From: an uncultured Deferribacteraceae bacterium
GTDB taxonomy: Bacteria; Chrysiogenota; Deferribacteres; Deferribacterales; Mucispirillaceae
Assembly: GCA_947041165.1 (NCBI GenBank)
Contig: CAMRCY010000002.1
Coordinates: 1-64,000 of the forward strand
Length of the DNA stretch: 64,000 nt
Direction of reading: 5' to 3'
Below are positions 28,362 through 39,205 of the stretch, one piece after another. The notes under the pieces were generated by a model, which was given only the letters and a program-made list of their open reading frames with translations, was not told the origin of the DNA and did not search any database. How positions within the stretch are numbered: position 1 is the stretch's first letter; each line of letters opens with the position of its first letter. A program made the position numbers and the translations under genes.

Positions 28362-29486
28362 TTATAACTCTTTTGTTTCTGTACTTACTGCACTTTCTTT
28401 AATCTCTTTAGCTTCTTTACTTTCTTTTGTTTCTTTGCTCTCTTTACGATCTTTAGAAGCTGCTTCTTTTTTAGCTTTAGCTTCTTCTTTAGCATCAACT
28501 GGTATATTGAAAAGAACTCTAATTTCATTTTCAACTTTTTTAGCTAACTCAGGATTGTTTTCAAAAAATGTTCTAGCGTTCGATTCGCCTTGTCCTATTT
28601 TGATATCACCCATTGAGAACCATGAACCTGATTTCTGAATTATACCAGCGTCCACTCCCATAGATACTATGATCGACTCGTTAGATATTCCTTTACCAAA
28701 AACAATATCAAACTCTGCCGTTTTAAATGGAGGGGCAATTTTGTTTTTAACAACTCTAACAGTTGTATGATTTGCAACAGCCTCATCTTTATCTTTAACA
28801 GTTGCACCCTTTCTAACTTCCATACGAACTGATGCATAAAATTTTAACGCATTACCACCTGTTGTAGTTTCTGGATTACCAAACATAACTCCGATCTTCA
28901 TTCTTGTCTGATTAATAAATACTAAACAAGTTTTTGATTTGCTAACAATACCAGTTAACTTTCTTAACGCTTGGCTCATAAGTCTTGCTTGAAGACCCAT
29001 ATGTGAATCACCCATGTCACCTTCAATCTCAGCCCTTGGAGTTAACGCTGCAACTGAATCGACAACGATAATATCAACCGCTCCACTTCTTACAAGTGTT
29101 TCAGTAATTTCTAAGGCAGCCTCACCGTTATCAGGTTGAGAGATCAATAAGTTATCAATATCAACACCGATGTTAGAAGCATATAAAGGATCAAGTGCAT
29201 GCTCTGCATCTATAAAAGCTGCAACTCCGCCTGCCTTTTGTGTTTCGGCGATTAGGTGAAGTGCGATAGTTGTTTTACCTGACGACTCAGATCCATAAAC
29301 CTCAACAATTCTACCTCGAGGAATTCCACCAACACCTAACGCTATATCTAAACATAAAGCTCCTGTTGGAATAACTGGTAACTGCTCTATAGGTTTGTCA
29401 CCCATTCTCATTAATGAGCCTTTACCGAAATCTTTCTCAATCTTACTTAAAGCTAAATCTAGTGCTTTCTGTTTATCATTATCCAT
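28362..29486 (-). CDS. recA: Recombinase RecA
   Basis: Strand-exchange ATPase and SOS coprotease of 374 aa. Walker A is GSESSGKTT at 65-73, Walker [15 protein letters not shown], loop L2 around [20 protein letters not shown]. The core is very conserved. The C-terminal tail (about 330-374) is a low-complexity K/E/S run ([18 protein letters not shown]), longer and more repetitive than usual acidic RecA tails. No LexA-like box was recognised upstream. Confidence 0.98.
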   Translation of the reverse strand: MDNDKQKALDLALSKIEKDFGKGSLMRMGDKPIEQLPVIPTGALCLDIALGVGGIPRGRIVEVYGSESSGKTTIALHLIAETQKAGGVAAFIDAEHALDPLYASNIGVDIDNLLISQPDNGEAALEITETLVRSGAVDIIVVDSVAALTPRAEIEGDMGDSHMGLQARLMSQALRKLTGIVSKSKTCLVFINQTRMKIGVMFGNPETTTGGNALKFYASVRMEVRKGATVKDKDEAVANHTTVRVVKNKIAPPFKTAEFDIVFGKGISNESIIVSMGVDAGIIQKSGSWFSMGDIKIGQGESNARTFFENNPELAKKVENEIRVLFNIPVDAKEEAKAKKEAASKDRKESKETKESKEAKEIKESAVSTETKEL

Positions 29487-29547
29487 TAACGTATCTCCCC
29501 AAAATTATATAATCATAAAAATTTAATTTACTGCAATCAACCGTATG

Positions 29548-29772
29548 TAAGTTTTACACTTAACGATACTCAAAATATTTAATATATTACAAACTGCTAT
29601 CACTAAGTTTTACACCTAACGATACTCAAAATATTTAATATATTACAAACTGCTATCACTAAGTTTTACACCTAACGACACTCAAAATATTTAATATATT
29701 ACAAACTGCCGTTCACTAAGTTTTACACCTAACGACACTCAAAACATTTAATATATTACAAACTGCCGTTCA
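29548..29772. repeat. Tandem repeat, four 56-57 bp units, running into the leuA stop codon
   Basis: Units start at 29548, 29604, 29660 and 29717 and read taagttttacacctaacgay then actcaaaatatttaatatattacaaactg. The last unit includes the final codons and stop of leuA: ttacaaactgccgttca occurs both inside unit 3 and at the leuA end (29756-29772). The array occupies nearly all of the 269 bp leuA-recA spacer. Confidence 0.92.
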
Positions 29773-31303
29773 TTGGTTTAACCCTTTCAACGCCTCTTAA
29801 AAAACTATTTAATGCCGACAAATACGCCTCAACTGAAGCTATAAGAATATCGGTTGAAAATCCTTTGCCACCTGTGTTATAACCACATTTATTAAACTCA
29901 ACAGATACAGTAACATCACCTTGTGCATCTTTACCAGGAGTGATTGATGCTAACTTGTAACTTTTCAATTTACTCTCAATGCCAACAATTCTTTCAATTG
30001 TTTTAAACGCCGCATCAATTGGTCCATCACCTATATTTGAATCACTAAGAACTGTGCCATCATCTTTTTTCAATTTCATAGTAACGGTAGGTATTGTATC
30101 TGTACCTGAATTAAATCCTATATAATCAAGTTCATAAAATATCTGAACCTTACCTAACTGACCTAAAACAATTACCTCTAAATCTTCATCGAAAACTTCT
30201 TTCTTCTTATCAGCAAGTAATTTAAATTTAATAAAACATTCTTCAAGTTCATCTTTAGATAATTTATATCCTAAAATTCCCAGTCTATTAACTAACGCAT
30301 TTCTTCCTGAATGTTTACCAAGAACCATTGTGCTTTCTGCAATACCAACCGATTCTGGTGTCATAATTTCATACGTCTTACGGTTTTTTAACATACCTGC
30401 TTGATGTATACCCGACTCATGTGCAAACGCATTCTTGCCAACAATCGCTTTGTTAGGTTGAACATTTACGCCCGTTATCGTTGATAAAAGTTTGCTACTT
30501 CTATAGATCTCTTTCGTATTAATATTATGTTTAACATCGCTATATATATCTAAACGTACACTCATCGCCATAACAATTTCTTCAAGTGCAGCATTTCCTG
30601 CTCGCTCTCCGATACCATTAATCGTACACTCAATCTGCGTTGCTCCTGCTCTAATTGCTGCAAGTGAGTTCGCAACAGCAAGCCCTAAATCGTTATGATT
30701 GTGAACCGATATTTTAGCTTTCTTAACATTTGGAACATTCTTAATCACATAAGAAACCATCTCAAATATTTCATCAGGAGTTGTATAACCTACCGTATCA
30801 GGAAGGTTGATTGTTTTAGCTCCAGCATTAATTACTGCTTCAATAATCTTAACAAGAAACTCTTTATCAGATCTTGTTGCATCTTCACAAGAGAACTCAA
30901 TATCATTAAATAATGTTTTAGCGTATGCCACTGATTCAACTGCAATCTGTAACGCCTCAACACGCGTTTTATTAAGTTTATATTTTAAATGTAAATCACT
31001 TGTTGCAATAAAAATATGTATCCTAGGTTTTTTAGCATCTTTTAAAGCTTCATAAGCTCTATCAATATCCAACTTGTTAGCCCTAGCTAATGAACAGATT
31101 GAAGATTTTTTGATATGCTTAGCAATCAATTTTATCGATTCAAAATCACCATCTGATGAGATCGCAAACCCAGCCTCGATAACATCAACACCTAATTTTT
31201 CTAGCTGTTTAGCGAGCTGTAACTTCTCCTCTATCTTCATAGAAAATCCTGGAGCTTGTTCGCCGTCCCTTAACGTTGTATCAAAAAAAACTATCTTATC
31301 CAT
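29756..31303 (-). CDS. leuA: 2-isopropylmalate synthase
   Basis: Condenses acetyl-CoA with 2-oxoisovalerate, the committed step of leucine synthesis. It is 515 aa. The N-terminal HMGL-like TIM barrel starts FFDTTLRDGEQAPGFSM, and the metal-binding HNHNDLG (SVHNHNDLGLAVAN) lies near residue 200. The C-terminal LeuA regulatory domain (about 385-515) senses leucine. It ends the ilv-psd-pssA-leuA run. A hairpin terminator lies between it and pssA, so its expression may be set by a separate promoter or by attenuation. Confidence 0.97.
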   Translation of the reverse strand: MDKIVFFDTTLRDGEQAPGFSMKIEEKLQLAKQLEKLGVDVIEAGFAISSDGDFESIKLIAKHIKKSSICSLARANKLDIDRAYEALKDAKKPRIHIFIATSDLHLKYKLNKTRVEALQIAVESVAYAKTLFNDIEFSCEDATRSDKEFLVKIIEAVINAGAKTINLPDTVGYTTPDEIFEMVSYVIKNVPNVKKAKISVHNHNDLGLAVANSLAAIRAGATQIECTINGIGERAGNAALEEIVMAMSVRLDIYSDVKHNINTKEIYRSSKLLSTITGVNVQPNKAIVGKNAFAHESGIHQAGMLKNRKTYEIMTPESVGIAESTMVLGKHSGRNALVNRLGILGYKLSKDELEECFIKFKLLADKKKEVFDEDLEVIVLGQLGKVQIFYELDYIGFNSGTDTIPTVTMKLKKDDGTVLSDSNIGDGPIDAAFKTIERIVGIESKLKSYKLASITPGKDAQGDVTVSVEFNKCGYNTGGKGFSTDILIASVEAYLSALNSFLRGVERVKPMNGSL

Positions 31304-31333
31304 ATATATTGAACCTCAGAATTGTGCCTCTAT

Positions 31334-31355
31334 AAAAAAAGCCCCAAGGGAGCTT
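31334..31355 (-). terminator. Rho-independent terminator between pssA and leuA
   Basis: On the minus strand the sequence aagctcccttggggcttttt forms a 7 bp stem (aagctcc with ggggctt, one G-T pair, loop ctt) followed by seven T. It lies about 41 bp after the pssA stop and 31 bp before the leuA start. It ends the pssA transcript and, if transcription reads into leuA, could act as an attenuator. A leader peptide rich in Leu codons was not seen. Confidence 0.75.
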
Positions 31356-31395
31356 CTCTATTAGATCACATTCTATATAACCGTTTACAATCACT

Positions 31396-32175
31396 CTATT
31401 TGATTTTTTTTCTTTTAAACAACACGAATAACATCCCTGTTGTAATATATGTTAACGCAATAAAAAAGAATATTATCTCAAAATATAACCCTACTACAAA
31501 TATAAATATAACTAACAACACAAGCGTATTGAACGGATGCTCTTTAAAATATCTTACCTTTTTAAAACTGTAATAAGGTATAGAACTTACCATCAAAAAA
31601 GCAAGCACATATACAGATGCAGTCAATGATATATCAACTATACTATTCCAATTTGCACTATGTAAAAACTCAAAATGAAAATATTTTAAGTTATTAACAA
31701 ATATAACAAATGATGCAATGTATGCTGCCGAAACTGGAATTGGTAAACCTACGAAATATTCCGAATGTCCACCACGTGATGCTTGAACATTAAATCTCGC
31801 AAGGCGTAAAGCACCTGTTGCTACAAATAGGAATACTCCCATTATACCAACTCTACCTAAATCTTCTAATGCATAATTATATGCAAGCAGTACTGGAGCT
31901 ACTCCGAACGAAACCATGTCGCATAATGAATCTAACTGTACTCCAAAATCTGAAGTACCTTTCATTAATCTAGCAACTCTACCATCAAGAAAATCAAATA
32001 TCGCTGCTAATATGAGTGCATACGCAGCATATATAAATGATCCTGCCGATGATAAAATAATAGAGTAAACTCCACATAACAGCCCTAAGATAGTAATAAA
32101 GTTTGGCAATATTACATTTTTATTCTTTAGAAAAAGATCTATCTTATCTGACTTTCCTCTACTAAATCCTACCAT
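31396..32175 (-). CDS. pssA: Phosphatidylserine synthase (CDP-alcohol type)
   Basis: Transfers phosphatidyl from CDP-diacylglycerol to serine at the inner membrane. It is 259 aa with about seven hydrophobic segments. The CDP-alcohol phosphotransferase motif shows as DGRVARLMKGTSDFGVQLDS with the final aspartate in LCD. It starts 30 bp after psd, so the two enzymes for phosphatidylethanolamine are adjacent. Confidence 0.95.
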   Translation of the reverse strand: MVGFSRGKSDKIDLFLKNKNVILPNFITILGLLCGVYSIILSSAGSFIYAAYALILAAIFDFLDGRVARLMKGTSDFGVQLDSLCDMVSFGVAPVLLAYNYALEDLGRVGIMGVFLFVATGALRLARFNVQASRGGHSEYFVGLPIPVSAAYIASFVIFVNNLKYFHFEFLHSANWNSIVDISLTASVYVLAFLMVSSIPYYSFKKVRYFKEHPFNTLVLLVIFIFVVGLYFEIIFFFIALTYITTGMLFVLFKRKKIK

Positions 32176-32205
32176 TAATATATTACCAACTTATATAATA
32201 TTTTT

Positions 32206-32817
32206 TTAGAATGTCGCAAGTATAGATTCTCCAGCCTTAACAACATCATCTTCTCTAACAGTTATGTTAAAATCAAGTGGAAAGTAATGATCCACTCTTG
32301 ATGAAAATTTGATCATTCCAAATCTGTCACCAGTTGTGATACTATCGCCTGCTTGAACATTACATACTGTACGTCTTGCAACTAAACCTGCAACTTGAAC
32401 ACATACTATATCACCATGAGCGGTATCAAAAACAACTACCGTTCTCTCATTCTGTACAGACGCCTCAGGTTTTGCAGCATTTAAAAACTTGCCTTCAATA
32501 TGGTTTACTGATTTAACAACACCAGATAAAGGAACTCTATTAACATGAACAGAGAACACATTCATAAATACAGAAACTTTCTGATATTTAACGCCATCAA
32601 GTTCTGATTGTGAAACCTCAACAACTTTACCATCAGCAGCCGAAACTGCAACGTTTTCTGATGTTGGGATCTTTCTTTCTGGATCTCTAAAAAACCATAG
32701 AAAAAGTAATAATGTTAATACCGTAAGAACAACTAAAATCTCTCTTGGTAAAATAATAAAAACTATTAGTGCAATAATTGCACCTAATATAAACGGAAAC
32801 CCTTCTTTAGCTATCAT
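32206..32817 (-). CDS. psd: Phosphatidylserine decarboxylase, short form
   Basis: Makes phosphatidylethanolamine; a self-cleaving pyruvoyl enzyme. It is 203 aa, the short type seen next to pssA in many bacteria, with two N-terminal hydrophobic segments. At the autocleavage site the usual FGSRVD is FSSRVD here, so the residue before the pyruvoyl-forming serine is Ser, not Gly. The rest of the C-terminus (DHYFPLDFNI) is as expected. It lies 41 bp after ilvC. Confidence 0.93.
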   Translation of the reverse strand: MIAKEGFPFILGAIIALIVFIILPREILVVLTVLTLLLFLWFFRDPERKIPTSENVAVSAADGKVVEVSQSELDGVKYQKVSVFMNVFSVHVNRVPLSGVVKSVNHIEGKFLNAAKPEASVQNERTVVVFDTAHGDIVCVQVAGLVARRTVCNVQAGDSITTGDRFGMIKFSSRVDHYFPLDFNITVREDDVVKAGESILATF

Positions 32818-32858
32818 AAAATTCTCCTAATTGATCAATTTTATTTACTACTGTTATC

Positions 32859-33878
<1,020 letters not shown>

Positions 33879-33966
33879 CTACTTCCTCCGTAATAACCCT
33901 ATAAATTTTATAGAGTTTAATTTGTTTTTTTTATAGAACTTTAATTTATTTATTAATTTTTATCTT

Positions 33967-34470
33967 CTACTTTTTATCCATATCGGCAGTTGGTTTACTG
34001 CCTCTACCTATTGCTAATGCACCTGTTCTAACCAGTTCGATTATTCCAAACGGACGAACAACTTCAATAAAAGCCTCTAACTTAGACTCCTCTCCTGTTA
34101 TCTCTATCACGATAGAATCACTAGTTAAATCAACAACCTTGCCCCTAAAACTATTGACTATATTATATACATCACTTCTGTTTTTAGAATTGACAAATAA
34201 TTTTATCAAAATCAACTCACGCTCAATATGATTATAAAGCGTTAAATCTCGCACTTTTATCACATTGATAAGTCTTCGTAACTGTTTTATAATCTGTTCG
34301 ATAACCTGATCGTCACCAGTTGTGACTATCGTTATCATAGATAGATCCGATTTTTCAGTCATGTTTACCGTTAGACTTTCTATGTTGTACCCTCTACCAG
34401 AGAAGAGTCCAGATATTCTCGATAACACACCAAACTTGTTTTCAACTAAAATAGACATTATATGACGCAT
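33967..34470 (-). CDS. ilvN: Acetolactate synthase small (regulatory) subunit
   Basis: Regulates IlvB through valine binding at ACT domains. The open frame extends upstream to 34515, but the preferred ATG at 34468-34470 (MRHIMSILVENKFG) has a GAGAG ribosome site with 7 nt spacing and matches family N-termini. This gives 167 aa. The ACT domain (LSRISGLFSGRGYNIESLTV) covers about 1-75 and the C-terminal domain follows. It is separated from ilvB by a repeat-filled spacer, which is unusual because the two are normally tightly linked. Confidence 0.95.
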   Translation of the reverse strand: MRHIMSILVENKFGVLSRISGLFSGRGYNIESLTVNMTEKSDLSMITIVTTGDDQVIEQIIKQLRRLINVIKVRDLTLYNHIERELILIKLFVNSKNRSDVYNIVNSFRGKVVDLTSDSIVIEITGEESKLEAFIEVVRPFGIIELVRTGALAIGRGSKPTADMDKK

Positions 34471-34799
34471 AATCATTCTCTCAAGTAAAGTTTTTAATAT
34501 AGCAAAATTAAGCACTAAAAATCAATTCTTTTTTATTTTATAGTAACAAAAGTTATAATACAAAATAAATATATAAACTATTTAATCAGATAAACTGATA
34601 AATATTATCACAAATAAATCTAATACACTACTAAGATAACACATAATAAAAAATGTTCTATGCCAAATAATATTTTATATAGATACTCTATCCATAAATA
34701 TTACACTTCAACAAAATCTTCTGTGCTGACTCTTATCCTACCGTAAAATATCACACTAGATACAACTGCTCAGCGACGCAACATTCATAATCACAAATA

Positions 34800-34937
34800 T
34801 CACAATCGTAAACCTAGCCTCAATAACCTCAATTATCCAACTTTCTCACAATCGTAAACCTAGCCCCAATAACCTCAATTATCCAACTTTCTCACAATCG
34901 TAAACCTAGCCCCAATAACCTCAATTATCCAATGACA
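34800..34937. repeat. Tandem repeat, three 46 bp units
   Basis: Units at 34800, 34846 and 34892 read tcacaatcgtaaacctagcc then ccaataacctcaattatccaactttc. The third is cut short near 34933, a few bases before the ilvB stop (34944). It lies in the 473 bp spacer between ilvN and ilvB. The remainder, 34471-34799, is AT-rich with no gene or terminator that I could recognise. Confidence 0.92.
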
Positions 34938-34943
34938 TGAATA

Positions 34944-36641
34944 TTATCCTATTATCATCTCACTGATTGATGCCCCAGCTGGTACCATCGGATAAACATT
35001 CTCTTCTCTTGCACAAACAAAATCCATCATAACTGGGATATTTTTTATCTTTAAAGATTCTTTGATAACATCAGCAACTTCAGATGGTTTCTCAGCTCTA
35101 AGTCCTATTGCTCCAAATGATTCTGCTAATTTAACAAAATCAGGTTGCGATTCAAGACAAGTATATGAATATTTTTTATCAAAAAACAGTTCTTGCCACT
35201 GACGAACCATACCTAAAAATCTATTATTTAATATCGCAATCTTTATGCCTAATCTATATTGTACACATGTCATCAACTCTTGAATATTCATCAATATTCC
35301 ACCATCTCCAACAATCGCAATAACTTCCTTATCTGGAACACCCAGTTTTGCACCCATCGCAGCTGGTAATCCAAAACCCATTGTGCCTTGTCCGCCTGAT
35401 GAAAGAAACTGTCTCGCAAATTGAAATTTATAAAACTGTGCAGCCCACATCTGATGTTGTCCTACATCTGTTGTGATGATCGCATTTCCATCTGTTGCTT
35501 TATATAAACTTTCAACTACAAACTGAGGTTTGATAATTGTGTCTGAATAAGTATAGCTAAACGGCTGTTTCTTATCTAATTCCTTAACATGATCTAGCCA
35601 CTCTATTCTTGATGTTTCATTTTTTTCCCATTTGAAATCATCCGCCATCTTGTTCGCCATAACTAAAACATTTTTCGCATCACCAACAATCGGAATATCA
35701 ACTTTAACATTTTTACTAATCGACGCTGGATCAAAATCTATATGCGCAATAGTCGCCTTTGATGCAAAACTATCTAATCTACCTGTTGATCTATCTGAAA
35801 ATCTACTAGCTACTGATATAATATAATCAGCCTCTGAAACTGCGATATTCGACGCATAATTGCCGTGCATTCCTAACCAACCAATATAGTTGTTATTCTT
35901 AGAAGATAGACCACCTTGTGCAATAAATGTTGTCACTGTTGGAACTTTTATTCTATTAACAAACTTCTCTAATTCGCCACTACCGTTTGCAGATATAAGT
36001 CCGCCACCGACGATTATTAACGGTTTTTTTGCATTCTCTAAACTTTTAAGAAGTTTCTTAACCTGCATAGGATGTCCGTTTTCGTTAGGTTGATAACCTA
36101 GAAGTCCTACTTTTTTCACTTTCTCATATTTACATTTATTATGCAAAACATCTTTAGGAATATCCACAAGCACTGGACCTGGTTTCCCTGTTCGTGCAAT
36201 ATGAAAAGCCTCTTTTAATGTTTCTGCAAGATCTTTAACATCTTTAACTAAATAACTGTGCTTAACGATCGGACGTGTTATGCCTACTATGTCAGCCTCT
36301 TGAAAAGCATCTCCACCGATTAACTCTGTAGCAATTTGCCCTGTTAAAACTATCATAGGGATAGAATCGGTATACGCTGTAGATATACCTGTAACTAAAT
36401 TCGTAGCACCAGGCCCTGAGGTTGCTAAACAAACACCAACTTTACCAGTTGCTCTTGCATATCCATCAGCTGCGTGTGCTCCACCTTGTTCATGTCTTGG
36501 AAGAACGTGCTTTATATTTGAATCAAATAATGTATCGTAAAAACCTACTAACACACCACCTGGATATCCAAAAATAGTATCCACACCCTCTGCCTTTAAA
36601 CACTCTATTAATATTTCACTGCCACTTTGCATAATAGTCAT
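34944..36641 (-). CDS. ilvB: Acetolactate synthase large (catalytic) subunit
   Basis: TPP- and FAD-dependent synthesis of acetolactate, first common step of branched-chain synthesis. It is 565 aa. Conserved segments are GYPGGVLVGFYD, the catalytic Glu region PRHEQGGAHAADGYA, the FAD region, and the TPP motif GDGGILMNIQEL...ILNN. It needs the thiamine diphosphate made by ThiE/ThiL. It is flanked on both sides by tandem arrays. Confidence 0.98.
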   Translation of the reverse strand: MTIMQSGSEILIECLKAEGVDTIFGYPGGVLVGFYDTLFDSNIKHVLPRHEQGGAHAADGYARATGKVGVCLATSGPGATNLVTGISTAYTDSIPMIVLTGQIATELIGGDAFQEADIVGITRPIVKHSYLVKDVKDLAETLKEAFHIARTGKPGPVLVDIPKDVLHNKCKYEKVKKVGLLGYQPNENGHPMQVKKLLKSLENAKKPLIIVGGGLISANGSGELEKFVNRIKVPTVTTFIAQGGLSSKNNNYIGWLGMHGNYASNIAVSEADYIISVASRFSDRSTGRLDSFASKATIAHIDFDPASISKNVKVDIPIVGDAKNVLVMANKMADDFKWEKNETSRIEWLDHVKELDKKQPFSYTYSDTIIKPQFVVESLYKATDGNAIITTDVGQHQMWAAQFYKFQFARQFLSSGGQGTMGFGLPAAMGAKLGVPDKEVIAIVGDGGILMNIQELMTCVQYRLGIKIAILNNRFLGMVRQWQELFFDKKYSYTCLESQPDFVKLAESFGAIGLRAEKPSEVADVIKESLKIKNIPVMMDFVCAREENVYPMVPAGASISEMIIG

Positions 36642-36730
36642 CCCATGTTAATTATAAAACTACTTAAATCTATATACATAAACATTCTAATAAAATCAAC
36701 CACATTAATTTAATAACATAAATATTGAAT

Positions 36731-36751
36731 TTATTTATTCTTAAATATTGC
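36731..36751. repeat. 21 bp copy of the ilvD 3' end
   Basis: The 21 bp starting ttatttattcttaaatattg at 36731 occur identically at 37053-37073, where they are the last six codons plus stop of ilvD. The copy lies 322 bp downstream of ilvD, on the far side of the 18-19 bp array. The 411 bp spacer 36642-37052 otherwise holds only that array and AT-rich DNA. Confidence 0.9.
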
Positions 36752-36820
36752 AACAAACCATATCGATAAACTGTACGCTTATTTGTTTGAAATAATGTAC
36801 TCGTTATATACTTATATATC

Positions 36821-37048
36821 AACGTACTAAACTTTGCCCAACACTAAACATTGCCCAACGTACTAAACTTGCCCAACGTACTAAACTTGCCCAACGTACT
36901 AAACTTGCCCAACGTACTAAACTTTGCCCAACGTACTAAACTTTGCCCAACGTACTAAACTTTGCCAACGCACTAAACTTTGCCCAACGTACTAAACTTG
37001 CCCAACGTACTAAACATTGCCCAACGTACTAAACATTGCCCAACGTAC
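36821..37048. repeat. Tandem minisatellite, 17-19 bp unit, about 12 copies
   Basis: Twelve units of aacgtactaaactttgccc, with variants lacking one t or having aaacattg, ending 5 bp before the ilvD stop codon. The unit resembles the array at 1-292: acttgcccaac is shared, as is the alternation between -cttgcc- and -ctttgcc- type variants. It is richer in G+C than surrounding spacers. Confidence 0.93.
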
Positions 37049-37052
37049 ACAA

Positions 37053-38717
37053 TTATTTATTCTTAAATATTGCGCCTTCTGCTGCTGATGATACCGATTT
37101 TGCATATTTTAACAGATATCCTTTCTTAATTTTAGGCTCAGGAGCTTTCCAACTCTCTTTCCTTTTAGATAAAACAGCATCATCAACATTCAATGATATT
37201 TTTCTATTAGGGATATCTATTTCGATCTCATCGCCATCATTAACTAGTCCGATCATTCCGCCTTCCATAGCCTCAGGAGATATATGTCCTATACAAGGAC
37301 CTCGTGTGCCACCTGAAAATCTTCCATCAGTAATAAGAACAACTTCATTTAAACCGAGTCCCATTATCGCAGCTGTTGGTGCAAGCATCTCACGCATTCC
37401 AGGACCACCCTTAGGACCTTCATAACGGATAACTACAACATCGCCGTTCTTAATAACTCCACCCATGATAGCAGTCATTGCAAGCTCTTCACTATCGTAA
37501 CATTTTGCAGATCCTTTGAACTTCATCATATTTTCTGCAACAGCCGATTGTTTAACAACCGATCCATCAGGTGCTATATTACCTCGTAGAACTGCTATGC
37601 CACCCTCTTTATGATAAGGTTTATCTAACGGTCTAATTATATTATTATCATATATTTTTGCTTTATCACAAATTTCATGAATTGTTAAACCTGATACCGT
37701 CATACTATTATGTAGAATAGGTTTAAGTGATTTTAATACACCAGGAATTCCACCTGCATGATCTAGATCTTCCATGAAGAACTCTCCACCTGGACGCATT
37801 GACGTAATATGTGGAGTAGTTTTTGCTAACCTATCAAACGTGTCTAAATTAACTTTCACGCCAGCTTCATATGCGATAGCTGGAATATGTAATGTTGTGT
37901 TAGTAGATCCACCTAATGCTAGATCTACTATAACTGCATTCTCAAACGCTTCTTGTGTCATTATATCAAGAGGTTTTATATCCTCTCTTACTAATCTATT
38001 TATCTCAACTCCAGAATCAAACGCTATACGACGTTTATCGGCAAGCCCTGCTAGTGCAGTCGCCATTCCTGGAAGTCCCATACCCATACTTTCTGTTAAG
38101 CATGCCATCGTGTTTGCAGTGAATAATCCCTGACAAGCACCCTCACCTGGACAAGCTGTTCTTTCAAGATTATCTAACTCTTCAGCGTCGATCTCACCTT
38201 TAGAAAATTTTGCAACTGCTTCAAATGAATCTGTTATAAAATCTCTTCTAATCATTTTATAATTACCAGATGGCATAGGACCTGCCGTTACAAATATTGA
38301 TGGAACATTTAATCTAGCAGATGCCATCAACATTCCTGGTGTGATTTTGTCGCAATTTGTAAGAAATACTACACCGTCTAACTGATGAGCATTTACTACA
38401 CATTCAATAATATCTGCGATAGCATCTCTGCTTGGAAGACTATAATGCATTCCAGAATGTCCCATCGCTATCCCGTCACAAATACCTGGAACTGAAAATA
38501 TAAACGCTTGTCCACCACCTGTGTGAACACCTTTTTCTATAAATCTTTCAAGCACACGCATTCCAGAATGTCCTGGGATTAGATCGGTAAACGATGAACA
38601 TATTCCTATAAAAGGAGCGTTCATCTGCTCTTTTGTAACGCCAGTACCATATATTAATGCTCTATTTGGTGCTCGCTCGCTACCTTTTTTTATTATATCG
38701 CTTCTCATAATTCTCAA
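37053..38717 (-). CDS. ilvD: Dihydroxy-acid dehydratase
   Basis: Iron-sulfur enzyme for the third step of valine and isoleucine synthesis, 554 aa. Cluster cysteines are visible in [14 protein letters not shown] and [16 protein letters not shown]. The C-terminal [19 protein letters not shown] motif is present. It is the first gene of the ilv run and is divergent from tatA across a 162 bp region. Confidence 0.98.
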   Translation of the reverse strand: MRIMRSDIIKKGSERAPNRALIYGTGVTKEQMNAPFIGICSSFTDLIPGHSGMRVLERFIEKGVHTGGGQAFIFSVPGICDGIAMGHSGMHYSLPSRDAIADIIECVVNAHQLDGVVFLTNCDKITPGMLMASARLNVPSIFVTAGPMPSGNYKMIRRDFITDSFEAVAKFSKGEIDAEELDNLERTACPGEGACQGLFTANTMACLTESMGMGLPGMATALAGLADKRRIAFDSGVEINRLVREDIKPLDIMTQEAFENAVIVDLALGGSTNTTLHIPAIAYEAGVKVNLDTFDRLAKTTPHITSMRPGGEFFMEDLDHAGGIPGVLKSLKPILHNSMTVSGLTIHEICDKAKIYDNNIIRPLDKPYHKEGGIAVLRGNIAPDGSVVKQSAVAENMMKFKGSAKCYDSEELAMTAIMGGVIKNGDVVVIRYEGPKGGPGMREMLAPTAAIMGLGLNEVVLITDGRFSGGTRGPCIGHISPEAMEGGMIGLVNDGDEIEIDIPNRKISLNVDDAVLSKRKESWKAPEPKIKKGYLLKYAKSVSSAAEGAIFKNK

Positions 38718-38879
38718 CCTTTTAATCTGTTATATAGTAATCATAGATAATATGATTTTGTAATCTCGTATTGTACACTAATTTTAAACTTTTTTCCATA
38801 AAATATATAATTTTCTCTATTGATCTTGATTTTTATCTAATATTGTTGCAATATATATATATAGCTTAGGAGTATATAT

Positions 38880-39203
38880 ATGTTTGGTTTAGGAATGTCT
38901 GAACTTATTTTGATCGCAGTTGTTGCATTATTGGTTATAGGACCTAAAAGGTTGCCTGAGGTTGCAAAATCTATCGGTAAAGGATACGGCGAGTTTCGAA
39001 GATCGTTCTCTGACTTTAAAGAGAGTGTTAATCTTAATGATACTATGAACCCTACTGATAGAAAAGCAGATACTAATAATAGTCACGCATCTAAAGAAGT
39101 TGTAGCTGTTGAAAAATATAAAGAAGAGTGGAAGGCAAAACTTCCTGATACGAAAAATAAGAAAAAAACTGACGTAAATGACAGCTCTAATAAAGGTAGT
39201 TAA
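38880..39203 (+). CDS. tatA: Sec-independent translocase TatA/TatB-type subunit
   Basis: A 107 aa protein with one N-terminal membrane helix (about 5-21), then the amphipathic helix starting GPKRLPEVAKSIGKGYGEFR and a charged tail. The GFG-like FGLGMSEL start is present. It could act as TatA or as a combined TatA/TatB because no second copy is present in the window. A taggag ribosome site precedes the ATG. It lies 2 bp before tatC. Confidence 0.92.
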   Translation: MFGLGMSELILIAVVALLVIGPKRLPEVAKSIGKGYGEFRRSFSDFKESVNLNDTMNPTDRKADTNNSHASKEVVAVEKYKEEWKAKLPDTKNKKKTDVNDSSNKGS

Positions 39204-39205
39204 TT

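Noticed and set aside
34471-34515. Extended ilvN N-terminus
   Set aside because: The upstream ATG lacks a ribosome site and adds residues not seen in the family. The ATG at 34470 has a good GAGAG site.
37036-37425. 129-codon open frame opposite ilvD
   Set aside because: It lies fully antisense to conserved ilvD sequence and starts inside the repeat array. It resembles no protein I know.
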